Assembly (NCBI GenBank): GCA_023511875.1
Contig: JAIMAQ010000001.1
Location: 1 to 64,000 of the forward strand
DNA from: Thermoflavifilum sp.
GTDB taxonomy: Bacteria; Bacteroidota; Bacteroidia; Chitinophagales; Chitinophagaceae
Direction: 5' to 3'
Length of the DNA stretch: 64,000 bases
Within the stretch, counting starts at the first letter, position 1, and every line of letters begins with the position of its first letter. Position numbers and translations under genes: made by a program. The notes under the pieces were generated by a model. That model saw only the letters and a list, made by a program, of their open reading frames with translations, did not search any database and was not told the DNA's origin. Shown here piece after piece: positions 36,921 through 45,317 of this stretch.

Positions 36921-38546
36921 ATGAAAAACATAAAACTTATTGCGTTCACCACACTCATGGTTGTATTGGGGGCGGGATGTAAGAAAAGCTTTTTAGACCG
37001 CCCACCTATTGACCAACTGACAACGGGTAATTTCTATCAAAACGATGAAGAAGTTCTGGCAGCCACTACAGCGCTGTATAACATCGTTTGGTTTGACTAC
37101 AACGACAAGGCATTTTTGGCTTTTGGAGAGGCGCGCGGCGGTAACTTGCAGTCGAACGACCGTACCCCATATATTCAATTTGCCGTCTCAGCTACCGACC
37201 AAAGCACTTTATTGCCAGGGTATAAATCGTTTTACAAGATTATTTCCCAGAGCAACTTAATCATGCAAAACATTGTCAACAGCAAAGGCAATGTGTCTAC
37301 AGCTGCGCGCAATGAAGCTCTTGGTGAATGCCACTTCATGCGTGGCCTGGCTTACTACTATCTGGTGAGCAATTGGGGCGCTGTGCCTATCATTTATGAT
37401 AACATTGCGCAGCTCAACGATAGCGTGCGTCGTAATACTATAGAAAGTGTTTGGCAGTTTATCATTCGCGATTTTCAATCTGCTGTTAAATATTTACCTT
37501 ATCAGGCAGCAGGCCCAGGGCGAATCAACAAATGGTCGGCCGAAGGGATGTTGGCCAAAATGTATCTCACATTAGCCGGCTATGGGCGCACAGAAGGGAA
37601 TCGCAACCAAACTTATCTCGACAGTGCGCGTATTCTTGCTGGTGATGTTATCCACAATAGCGGAATGACACTTTTCCCTAGCTATTATGGCTTATTTGTA
37701 AGTGCTAATAACAATAGCTCTCACAACAATCCAGAAAGCCTTTTCTCATTGGAATGGATGCCTTATAACCAGCCCTGGGGAGTAAACAACTCTTTTCAGG
37801 CTTATGTGGCTTTTGAACCTAAGCTTACCGAAACCGGCGATGGATGGGGAGCTGCACAGGGCGTTTCGGCCGATGTGGTGCGGTATTACATGGCACATCC
37901 AGAAGACTCCTTACGCCGAAAAGCTACTTGTATGTTTAATGGCGATTATTATCCCGATCTGGAAACCAATTATGGTGGGTTACATTACACCGTGACTAAT
38001 ATCTCCAACATCAAAAAGTATGTGATTGGTTCGCCCAAAGATAATAATGGCAATGGTGCATTCATGGCTGCTTACATTAATACCTACATGTTGCGTCTGG
38101 CAGAAGTTTATCTGATTTACGCCGAGGCTATTCTAGGCAACAACACTTCTACATCCGATCCTGAGGCTTTGAAATATTTCAATGCTGTACGTGAGCGAGC
38201 CGGGCTGCAGCCCAAATCGATCATCACGTTTGATGATATTTTCCAAGAGAAACGTGCAGAAACGATTATGGAAGGTGAGGCCTGGTATGATATCTTGCGC
38301 TGGTACTATTTTGCTCCACAAAAAGCCATGGATTATGTAGCCCATCAAGATAGAGGGAGCTACACCATCCAGTACATTCAGGGGACCAGTAATCCACGGC
38401 AATACAACGTGACCTATAACCCAGCATATTATTCATTTGATTCCACCACGGTGTATTTGCCTTATCCAGAGCAAGAGCTGATCAATGCACCTAGCCTTAA
38501 AAATCCACCGGTGCCCTTTGATTTCAGCAAACTGCCTAATTATTAA
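36921..38546 (+). CDS. SusD/RagB-type glycan-binding lipoprotein (PUL 1)
   Basis: 541-residue surface lipoprotein paired with the SusC 25 bases upstream. Lipobox VLGAGC precedes KKSFLDRPP, the standard SusD N-terminus. TPR-like helices follow (ARNEALGECHFMRGLAYYYL), and the C-terminal half has MLRLAEVYLIYAEAILG and EKRAETIMEGEAWYDILRWY. It covers the transporter and captures oligosaccharides. The intergenic sequence before it resembles that after it, so the three genes SusC-SusD-SGBP are probably one transcript. Confidence 0.95.
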   Translation: MKNIKLIAFTTLMVVLGAGCKKSFLDRPPIDQLTTGNFYQNDEEVLAATTALYNIVWFDYNDKAFLAFGEARGGNLQSNDRTPYIQFAVSATDQSTLLPGYKSFYKIISQSNLIMQNIVNSKGNVSTAARNEALGECHFMRGLAYYYLVSNWGAVPIIYDNIAQLNDSVRRNTIESVWQFIIRDFQSAVKYLPYQAAGPGRINKWSAEGMLAKMYLTLAGYGRTEGNRNQTYLDSARILAGDVIHNSGMTLFPSYYGLFVSANNNSSHNNPESLFSLEWMPYNQPWGVNNSFQAYVAFEPKLTETGDGWGAAQGVSADVVRYYMAHPEDSLRRKATCMFNGDYYPDLETNYGGLHYTVTNISNIKKYVIGSPKDNNGNGAFMAAYINTYMLRLAEVYLIYAEAILGNNTSTSDPEALKYFNAVRERAGLQPKSIITFDDIFQEKRAETIMEGEAWYDILRWYYFAPQKAMDYVAHQDRGSYTIQYIQGTSNPRQYNVTYNPAYYSFDSTTVYLPYPEQELINAPSLKNPPVPFDFSKLPNY

Positions 38547-38570
38547 TGGTTTCAACAAAAACACAACGCC

Positions 38571-39800
38571 ATGAAACAATCTGCTTTTCTTTATAACCGC
38601 TTTGCTGTTCTGGGCCTTATCTTACTCATGAGTGTGTGGGTGGTAATGGGGGTGGAATCTTGTCAGAAAAAAGAAACCGGAGCACCCGTAATCACGGGGT
38701 TTCGATCGCTCAACCAATCTCATGTCGACAGTTCTCTTACAGTAATCAAGCCCGGACAAATCTTGGTGATTCAAGGCCGAAACTTCGAAACTGTTCAACA
38801 AATTTTCTTTGATGGAGTGCCGGCCAGCTTCAACATTAACTTCACTACCAATGAAAACATCATCGTTACTGTGCCCGATATTATTTTCGACAGTGTGGCT
38901 CAAGATGATATGAATGTGGTGAAAGTAGTTACTAATCATGGGATAGCCAGTTATACAATTCCTATTGTGCCCCCTCCACCCGTAATTAACTCCGTGAGCA
39001 ACGAATTTGCTCAGCCAGGAGATACTATTACGCTTACTGGTTCTTATCTCTATACCGTACAGGAAATTGATTTTCCAAATGGTGCAAGAGTGAATAGTGG
39101 CTTTTCTGGTACGGTCAATGGTAGCTGGTTGCAGGTGGTGGTGCCCAACAGTTTAAGTCCCTCCGATGTAGGCCCAACCGATTCAATTGCTGTAGTAACC
39201 ATGGGTGGCGTGGGCAAATATGCTTTCTACAACACCACAGGGATGATTGCCAATTTTGAATATGGTGATCCGCATTTCGGTTGGCAATGGTGGGGTGGCA
39301 TTATTAGCAATGATGCTACGGCTTTTCCGGGAAACTGGGGAAATTATATCGAAATTAAACCCTCAAATCCTATTCCAGCTGGCGATGGCTCTTGGTGGAC
39401 CGATAATCGAGCCGTGATGATTGCCGCCTCTAATTGGAGCAACGTGAATATTGCTGATCCTCCAGCTAATTACGCGTTGAAATTCCAAGTCTTTGTAAAA
39501 AATCCCTGGAGTACAGGGTCTATCCATATCGTGATCAACGGCGATTTCAGCCGTTGGGCTACTTGGGCACCCTGGCAACAAACCGATAGCAAGACGTTTC
39601 AAACCAATGGGTGGATAACGGTGAGCATTCCGCTCTCTCGGTTTGTAGATGGGAATGGCAATAGTGCGTCTACGGTAAGTACTTTGACTGGTGGACAGCC
39701 AGGGGCTACGGTTCAATTGATGCTTTACAACGATGGTAACACGCCTCTTTCGGGCTTCGATGCGGCATTTGACAATGTACGTGTGGTGAAGATTCAATGA
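38571..39800 (+). CDS. IPT/TIG surface glycan-binding lipoprotein (SGBP, PUL 1)
   Basis: 409-residue lipoprotein (Cys near residue 31 in VESC). Two IPT/TIG domains are visible (about 38-135 and 137-220; motifs such as PVITGF, PGQILVIQGRNF and PGDTITLTGSYL). The C-terminal domain (about 225-409) is rich in Trp and Gly (HFGWQWWGG, ATWAPWQQ) and ends in AAFDNVRVVKIQ, like a carbohydrate-binding beta-sandwich. The plan is that of SGBP-B proteins in xyloglucan and beta-glucan PULs: Ig spacers carrying a terminal glycan-binding domain away from the membrane. Confidence 0.88.
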   Translation: MKQSAFLYNRFAVLGLILLMSVWVVMGVESCQKKETGAPVITGFRSLNQSHVDSSLTVIKPGQILVIQGRNFETVQQIFFDGVPASFNINFTTNENIIVTVPDIIFDSVAQDDMNVVKVVTNHGIASYTIPIVPPPPVINSVSNEFAQPGDTITLTGSYLYTVQEIDFPNGARVNSGFSGTVNGSWLQVVVPNSLSPSDVGPTDSIAVVTMGGVGKYAFYNTTGMIANFEYGDPHFGWQWWGGIISNDATAFPGNWGNYIEIKPSNPIPAGDGSWWTDNRAVMIAASNWSNVNIADPPANYALKFQVFVKNPWSTGSIHIVINGDFSRWATWAPWQQTDSKTFQTNGWITVSIPLSRFVDGNGNSASTVSTLTGGQPGATVQLMLYNDGNTPLSGFDAAFDNVRVVKIQ

Positions 39801-39818
39801 TTTTTTCTGTGCATCTGC

Positions 39819-39868
39819 CCTGTTTGTTTCGCCCGCCTCTGGCTCGGCCAGGGTGGGCAACAAACGGG
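39819..39868 (+). other. GC-rich intergenic hairpin inside PUL 1
   Basis: Imperfect inverted repeat of over 20 bases (about 39819-39843 with 39847-39868) in the 112-base gap between the SGBP and glycosidase genes. It is not followed by a T tract, so it is better read as an mRNA processing or stability structure separating binding and transport genes from enzyme genes than as a terminator. Confidence 0.55.
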
Positions 39869-39912
39869 TAACGGAAGAAAAATAACTTGTTTGCACATAG
39901 CGTTTATTTATC

Positions 39913-41670
39913 ATGATCCGATACCTTTTTTTCGCTGGCTTTGTCTTAAGCCTATTGTGGCTATCCTGTAAAAAATCTTCCACGCCCAAGCCTGGAAATT
40001 CCAATGGGTCAACTGATACCTCTGGCCAGGCTATAGACACCAGTTATCATCCTATAGACCCTCCTGTGGCTGTTACCACTGGGTTTTTCTTGAATGCCTG
40101 GCAGCCCAAGACTTATATTATCCCCACGCAATACCGCGATACAATAGCCGCCACAGGCCAAGCCGACGTGAGCATAACAGTGGATATGAATCAATTGGTT
40201 ACGAAGGTTTCTCCATACCTGTTTGGCAACAACAGCAATACCTGGATGGGACAGATAGTTACCGAACCCAGCTTACTACAATACATCACCGATCTAACAC
40301 CCCATATTATTCGCGGGCCAGGAGGCAGTATTAGTGACTTGTATTTTTGGAATCAATCTTCTTCCCCACCACCAGATGTACCAGATAGCCTTTATGATGG
40401 CAATGGGCATAAGGTTCCAGCAGGGTACTGGTATGGGATGAATACACAGGGTTGGACTTTATCGATCGATCATTATTATCAAATGTTGCAACAAACGCAT
40501 AGTGAAGGCATACTCACCGTTAACTATGCCTATGCGCGCTATGGCACGGGGCCACATCCCGTACAAACAGCTGCCCATCTGGCGGCCGATTGGGCGCGAT
40601 ATGATCATGGCCGTACTAAGTTTTGGGAAATTGGCAATGAAAGCAATGGTACTTGGGAAGCGAGCTATCAGATTGATCCCGCTCAGAACCAGGATGGGCA
40701 ACCAGCGATCATTACAGGGCAATTGTATGGACAACATGTGAAGATTTTTGCCGACTCTATGCGGGCAGCGGCACGAGAAGTGGGTAGCACGATTTACATT
40801 GGTGCCCAACTGCTCGATGCTCCACCCGCGTCTTGGCAAAATGCTACCGACAAAGGTTGGAATCAGGGCGTACTTTCTACCGTGGGTGGGGATGTCGACT
40901 TTTTTATTGTGCATGATTATTTCACCCCCTATCAAAAAAATTCTACCCCCGAAGAAATCCTCGATAGCAGCCGTTCCGTTCCAAGTCGTATCATGGCTTA
41001 TCTGCATCAACAATTTGATCAATATGGAGTTTCGGCTAAACCTATTGCCTTAACAGAATGGAACATTTTCGCAACGGGCTCCATGCAGATGGTTTCTTAT
41101 ATCGCTGGCATGCATGCCGTAATCGCATTGGGCGAGCTCATCAAAAACCAGTTTGGAGAAGCCAGCAGATGGGATTTGGCAAATGGTTGGGACAACGGCA
41201 ATGATATGGGTATGTTCAATATTGGAGATGAACCAGGAGCACCCAAATGGAATCCACGCCCTGCTTTTTATTTGATGACCTATTTTCAACGCTATTTTGG
41301 AGACCGAATGGTGGCCAGTACTGTGCAAGGCAGTAACGACGTGCTGTGTTATGCTTCTTCTTTTTCCTATGGCCCAGCAGTGGGCTTGGTACTCATTAAT
41401 CAGGGTACTCTTCCACATACCGTAAGCATTGAGCTCCATCATTTTGCACCTGCCACTCGGTTTTACTGGTACACCTGCACTGGAGGTAATGATAATGGGG
41501 CATTTTCTCGAAAAATATACATTAATGGGCAAGGCCCATCGGGAGTTTCTGGTGGCCCAGCCGATCGCTATTTGCAAATCATTCCTTATTCAGCCACGCT
41601 GAAGCAAAATACGATAGTCATGAGCTTGCCGGCACGCTCGGTGGTATTTGTACAGGTTCCAGCACATTAA
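39913..41670 (+). CDS. Clan GH-A glycoside hydrolase lipoprotein (GH51/GH39-like)
   Basis: 585-residue lipoprotein (SC at residue 17 in LLWLSCKKS) with a Ser/Gly/Thr-rich linker to about residue 50. The catalytic region starts with VSPYLFGNN and RGPGGSISDLYFWN, the acid/base is probably Glu243 in FWEIGNESNG, and the nucleophile probably Glu382 in IALTEWN. A C-terminal beta-sandwich ends in MSLPARSVVFVQV. This looks most like GH51-type alpha-L-arabinofuranosidases or related clan GH-A endo-enzymes; GH39 and GH30 are alternatives. In its PUL position an endo-xyloglucanase or arabinofuranosidase would fit. The exact family is not settled here. Confidence 0.75.
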   Translation: MIRYLFFAGFVLSLLWLSCKKSSTPKPGNSNGSTDTSGQAIDTSYHPIDPPVAVTTGFFLNAWQPKTYIIPTQYRDTIAATGQADVSITVDMNQLVTKVSPYLFGNNSNTWMGQIVTEPSLLQYITDLTPHIIRGPGGSISDLYFWNQSSSPPPDVPDSLYDGNGHKVPAGYWYGMNTQGWTLSIDHYYQMLQQTHSEGILTVNYAYARYGTGPHPVQTAAHLAADWARYDHGRTKFWEIGNESNGTWEASYQIDPAQNQDGQPAIITGQLYGQHVKIFADSMRAAAREVGSTIYIGAQLLDAPPASWQNATDKGWNQGVLSTVGGDVDFFIVHDYFTPYQKNSTPEEILDSSRSVPSRIMAYLHQQFDQYGVSAKPIALTEWNIFATGSMQMVSYIAGMHAVIALGELIKNQFGEASRWDLANGWDNGNDMGMFNIGDEPGAPKWNPRPAFYLMTYFQRYFGDRMVASTVQGSNDVLCYASSFSYGPAVGLVLINQGTLPHTVSIELHHFAPATRFYWYTCTGGNDNGAFSRKIYINGQGPSGVSGGPADRYLQIIPYSATLKQNTIVMSLPARSVVFVQVPAH

Positions 41671-41686
41671 GCATAGCCAACAGATA

Positions 41687-43468
41687 ATGAAAAAATATTT
41701 ACTTGGGATAACGCTTTTACTGATACAGCCCACGTGTGTCTGGGCACAGTTTTCTGCAGATAGTCTATCACCTGCCATTCGGATAAATCAGGTAGGTTAT
41801 CCATTATGGTCCAAGAAAATCGCAATAGTGGTTTTACCTGTTGGCTATACACACCATGTAGTGGAAGCTTTTCTCGTTGAACCCGATTCCAACGATACGC
41901 TTTGGCGAGGAGTTTCTACCAGCTTCACCGTTGATCCTTACACAGGGGATCGTTGTGTGGTGTTAGATTTTAGCATGGTAAAGCGCACTGGTAAATATAC
42001 ATTAGTGGTGCTGGGCGTGGGAATGGCTTATCCAGTGTGCATTGCCCAAGATCCCTATCGTCAATTGTCTAAAGCTGTATTAAAAGCATATTATTTTCAA
42101 CGATGTTCTGCTGCGTTGTTGCCGGCATTTGCAGGACAATGGGCTAGGGCAGAAGGGCATCCAGATACGGCTGTATATATTCATCCTTCGGCAGCTTCAC
42201 CCCATCGCCCTATGGGCACGCGTATAGCTTCACCAGGAGGCTGGTATGATGCGGGCGACTACAATAAGTATATCGTCAATAGTGGCATTACCATGGGCAC
42301 ATTGATGGATGCTTATGAAGATGTCCCTCATTATTTTGATACTTTGGCTATCCATATTCCTGAACATGGCAATGGAATACCCGATATGCTCAATGAATTG
42401 TTGTGGAATCTGCGCTGGATGCTCACGATGCAGGATCCGTTTGATGGTGGAGTCTATCATAAGCTCAGTTCGGCCGAATTTGATGGGTTTGAAATGCCGG
42501 AAGCCGATCATGCCATTCGGTTTGTCGTACAGAAAAGCACTGCAGCCACGCTAGATTTTGTGGCAGTGATGGCTCAGGCGGCTCGAGTCTTTAAGCCATT
42601 CTCGAGGCAGCTACCAGGGCTTTCCGATAGTTGTTTGCAGGCTGCTCAACGAGCTTGGCAATGGGCACTACATCACCCGGATTCGATTTATGACCAGCAA
42701 ACGCTAAACCACAATTATCATCCCGCCATCACCACGGGAGCCTATGGCGATCGTCATCTTCAGGATGAATGGTGTTGGGCAGCAACGGAGTTGTGGATCA
42801 CCACTCGTCAAAAAATGTATTTACCTTATGTGCGGATGTTAGTGAAATGGGTACCTTCAGTACCCAACTGGTCAAATGTATTGACCATGGGCTATTTCAG
42901 CTTGCTGAGGCATCAAGAGCTTTGGCCCGATTTGCCTCATGCTTTTACAGATTCTCTTCAATCCCAATTTCTACATTTAGCCGATTCTTTGCTCCAGCAG
43001 TCGTTTGCAGCATATGAGGTGGTTATGGGTGGTAGAAGAAATGATTTTATATGGGGGAGTAATGCTGTGGCAGCCAATCAGGCTATCGTTATGCTTTATG
43101 CTTGGCGTTTGACACGAGATATGCGCTATTGGGAGGCCGCAGCGGGCAATCTCGATTATCTATTGGGGCGCAATGCAACGGGGTATTGTTTTGTAACAGG
43201 CTTTGGAATAAAATCGCCCATGCATCCTCACCATCGTCCGTCGGCTGCCGACGGCATCTTAGCGCCGATTCCTGGATTCTTGGTAGGAGGCCCCAATCCC
43301 GGTATGCAAGATCATTGCCCGGGTTATCCTACTCCTGCGGCTGATGCAGCTTATATTGACGAAACCTGTGCCTATGCTTGTAATGAGGTGGCTATCAACT
43401 GGAACGCGCCTTTGGTATACTTGGTGAATATACTACGGGCTTTAGCACCAGGCTTTGCAGAAAAATAG
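41687..43468 (+). CDS. GH9 endoglucanase
   Basis: 593 residues from ATG 41687, with a signal peptide cleaved after VWAQ near residue 21. An N-terminal Ig-like CelD_N domain (IRINQVGYPLWSKK, about 28-115) precedes the (alpha/alpha)6 GH9 domain. Catalytic residues are visible: GWYDAGDYNKY with Asp188 and Asp191, and the acid Glu567 in CNEVAINWNAP. GH9 enzymes hydrolyse beta-1,4-glucan backbones, including xyloglucan in Bacteroides XyG loci. 16 bases separate it from the preceding gene, and 35 from the GH18 gene. Confidence 0.93.
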   Translation: MKKYLLGITLLLIQPTCVWAQFSADSLSPAIRINQVGYPLWSKKIAIVVLPVGYTHHVVEAFLVEPDSNDTLWRGVSTSFTVDPYTGDRCVVLDFSMVKRTGKYTLVVLGVGMAYPVCIAQDPYRQLSKAVLKAYYFQRCSAALLPAFAGQWARAEGHPDTAVYIHPSAASPHRPMGTRIASPGGWYDAGDYNKYIVNSGITMGTLMDAYEDVPHYFDTLAIHIPEHGNGIPDMLNELLWNLRWMLTMQDPFDGGVYHKLSSAEFDGFEMPEADHAIRFVVQKSTAATLDFVAVMAQAARVFKPFSRQLPGLSDSCLQAAQRAWQWALHHPDSIYDQQTLNHNYHPAITTGAYGDRHLQDEWCWAATELWITTRQKMYLPYVRMLVKWVPSVPNWSNVLTMGYFSLLRHQELWPDLPHAFTDSLQSQFLHLADSLLQQSFAAYEVVMGGRRNDFIWGSNAVAANQAIVMLYAWRLTRDMRYWEAAAGNLDYLLGRNATGYCFVTGFGIKSPMHPHHRPSAADGILAPIPGFLVGGPNPGMQDHCPGYPTPAADAAYIDETCAYACNEVAINWNAPLVYLVNILRALAPGFAEK

Positions 43469-43503
43469 CCTTATAGAAAAAAAGCTTGTCTATATTTGGA
43501 TAC

Positions 43504-44571
43504 ATGAAAGCTTCCATAGGTTTTTGTTTGCTTGTCCTGTGCTTATTCATAAACTTCTCTCAGGCCAGAAGCCAATCGGTAACGGGCGAGCGATTGTTTT
43601 ATCTAGTCAATTCCCCGCAGAGCAAGCAATCTTTTTTCCAACATGCCGATCAAATTTCTGTGATTTGCCCGGATGTATTTCAAATAGATAGTTTGGGAGT
43701 GATTTATGGAGAATTGGATCATCGCATCTTAGCTGTGGCCAGAGAAAAGCATATTCGGGTGATGCCCTTGTTTGCTTCATTTGACCAGCGAGCCATTCAT
43801 CAGTTGCTTCAAGATTCAGTAGCTAGAAAGCGCGCCATTGACTTGATGCTCGATTATGCCCATCAATTTCAGCTCTATGGATGGCAATTTGATTTGGAAA
43901 ATATATCTATTGCCGATCGTGAGCCGTATACCTCATTTTATCAACAGGCTGCCGATAGCCTACATGCGCATGGCTTGGCTATATCTTGTGCTATTGTGAA
44001 ATCGGAACTACCTACGCCCATGAATGCGCATCCTGCATATGAGCGTTATGTGTATGAAAATTGGTCGGGTGCCTTCGATATTCCCGCTATTGCGCATGTG
44101 AGTGATTTTGTTTCGATCATGACTTATGACCAACATACTGCACTTACCCCACCCGGTCCGGTGGCGGGATACGATTGGATGGAAAGGGTGATTCGTTATG
44201 TATTGAGCTTAGGCGTGCCTGCAGAAAAATTTTCGTTAGGCATACCCTTGTATTCCGATCATTGGTATCCAACCGATGATCCCGTGCATGGACCACATAG
44301 CACGCGCGATGAAATTAGCTATACACAAGTACAGGATTTGATTCAACGATATCAACTACATCCGCAATGGCTTAAAGATCAACGAGAAAGCATGGCTTAT
44401 TGGGAAAATGGAGGGGTGTTTGACTGGTTGTTTATCGAAGATGTACAGGCATTTCAGGCACGTTGGAAATTAGCACAACAGTATCATTTGCGTGGCATTT
44501 CCTGTTGGGTATTGGGAGCAGAAGATCCAGCTATCTGGCGTTTTCTATCGCATCCATCTCAAGCGTTATAG
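43504..44571 (+). CDS. Exported GH18-like hydrolase
   Basis: 355 residues from ATG 43504 with a signal peptide (cleavage near RSQ, residue 24). The fold signature is a GH18 barrel: ISVICPDVFQID, LYGWQFDLENIS, FVSIMTYDQH, LGIPLYSDHWYP and ISCWVLGAEDP. The canonical DxxDxDxE motif is YxxQxDxE here, keeping only the last Asp (130) and the acid Glu132. The enzyme may still act on beta-linked GlcNAc glycans or have another role. A GH18 at the end of a plant-glucan-type PUL is unusual. Confidence 0.8.
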   Translation: MKASIGFCLLVLCLFINFSQARSQSVTGERLFYLVNSPQSKQSFFQHADQISVICPDVFQIDSLGVIYGELDHRILAVAREKHIRVMPLFASFDQRAIHQLLQDSVARKRAIDLMLDYAHQFQLYGWQFDLENISIADREPYTSFYQQAADSLHAHGLAISCAIVKSELPTPMNAHPAYERYVYENWSGAFDIPAIAHVSDFVSIMTYDQHTALTPPGPVAGYDWMERVIRYVLSLGVPAEKFSLGIPLYSDHWYPTDDPVHGPHSTRDEISYTQVQDLIQRYQLHPQWLKDQRESMAYWENGGVFDWLFIEDVQAFQARWKLAQQYHLRGISCWVLGAEDPAIWRFLSHPSQAL

Positions 44572-44615
44572 TTTTCATAATTAAAAAATTAACATGGTAA
44601 AACATGATTATGCGG

Positions 44616-44644
44616 TAATGATTATCATTATTTTTATATCTTTA
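44616..44644 (+). promoter_or_regulatory. Fur-box-like palindrome with promoter
   Basis: TAATGATTATCATTA (44616-44630) is a perfect 7-1-7 palindrome and matches the centre of the 19-bp E. coli Fur consensus at all but the central base. It lies just before a -7-like element (TATCTTTA, 44637-44644), so binding would block transcription of the gene at 44661. Confidence 0.6.
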
Positions 44645-44660
44645 TGCAATCGAATGCAAA

Positions 44661-45254
44661 ATGAAAACAATTCACTGGCTATTGATGATGGTTTTTGCAT
44701 TGGCTGCAGGCCAGCTAAGTGCTCAGTCGGAAGCCACGGTACAACGCTGGTTTCGAAATGGTCAGTGGCGGCAGGGGTTACGGGTACAGCCCAGTTCTAC
44801 TATAGACGTGCGCAGTTTTTATATCCAGTATCATCGCCAACCCGCATTGTGGAGCAAAGTTTTGGCGTTTTTAAACCGAGCCGATTTGGCTCAGCTCGAC
44901 ACGGGTACTTATCGGCTCACGGCTGGTGATTCGGCTTATGCCATCATTAGCAGCTATGCGACAAAGCCCTTTTCCGAAACGCGTTTTGAAGCCCATAAAG
45001 CCTATATTGATGTGCAATATGTGATTCAAGGAAAAGAACAAATAGGCATGGCCTATGTGGCTACAGCTCAGCTTACCGATCCTTACCAGGCCGATAAAGA
45101 TATTGCGCATTACACGGCTACAGGCCAATATGTTGTGGCCACCCCTCAAGAGTTTTTTATTTTCTTCCCGCATGTAGCGCATCGCCCCGGCATTGCAGTG
45201 GATGACCGCCCCGAACCCGTGAAAAAATTGGTGATCAAGGTACGGGTGCAATAG
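44661..45254 (+). CDS. Exported YhcH/YjgK/YiaL family protein
   Basis: 197 residues. A clear signal peptide (1-22, LSAQ) precedes a cupin-like YhcH/YiaL (DUF386) domain: GTYRLTAGDSAYAIISSY, ETRFEAHKAYIDVQYVIQG, FFIFFPHVAHRPGIA and VKKLVIKV. Metal-type residues His, Asp and Glu of the family are present (HKAYIDVQY, HVAHRP). Most relatives are cytoplasmic and tied to sialic acid or beta-galactoside metabolism, so export is notable. A Fur-box-like palindrome lies upstream. It may or may not be functionally part of PUL 1. Confidence 0.85.
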   Translation: MKTIHWLLMMVFALAAGQLSAQSEATVQRWFRNGQWRQGLRVQPSSTIDVRSFYIQYHRQPALWSKVLAFLNRADLAQLDTGTYRLTAGDSAYAIISSYATKPFSETRFEAHKAYIDVQYVIQGKEQIGMAYVATAQLTDPYQADKDIAHYTATGQYVVATPQEFFIFFPHVAHRPGIAVDDRPEPVKKLVIKVRVQ

Positions 45255-45271
45255 TGAAGTGGTGAGGTCAA

Positions 45272-45298
45272 CTTGGGAATGGAGTTGTTGTATTTTTG
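45272..45298 (+). promoter_or_regulatory. gpsA promoter
   Basis: TATTTTTG (45291-45298) matches TAnnTTTG exactly, with CTTG at 45272-45275 as a weak -33. The gpsA start codon lies 20 bases further. Confidence 0.45.
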
Positions 45299-45317
45299 CC
45301 GAAAGACAAGTTAACGA

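Noticed and set aside
39363-40040. 225-residue minus-strand ORF
   Set aside because: Antisense to the SGBP and GH-A genes and to the hairpin between them; no domain or signal peptide.
40459-41022. 187-residue minus-strand ORF
   Set aside because: Antisense shadow of the clan GH-A hydrolase gene.
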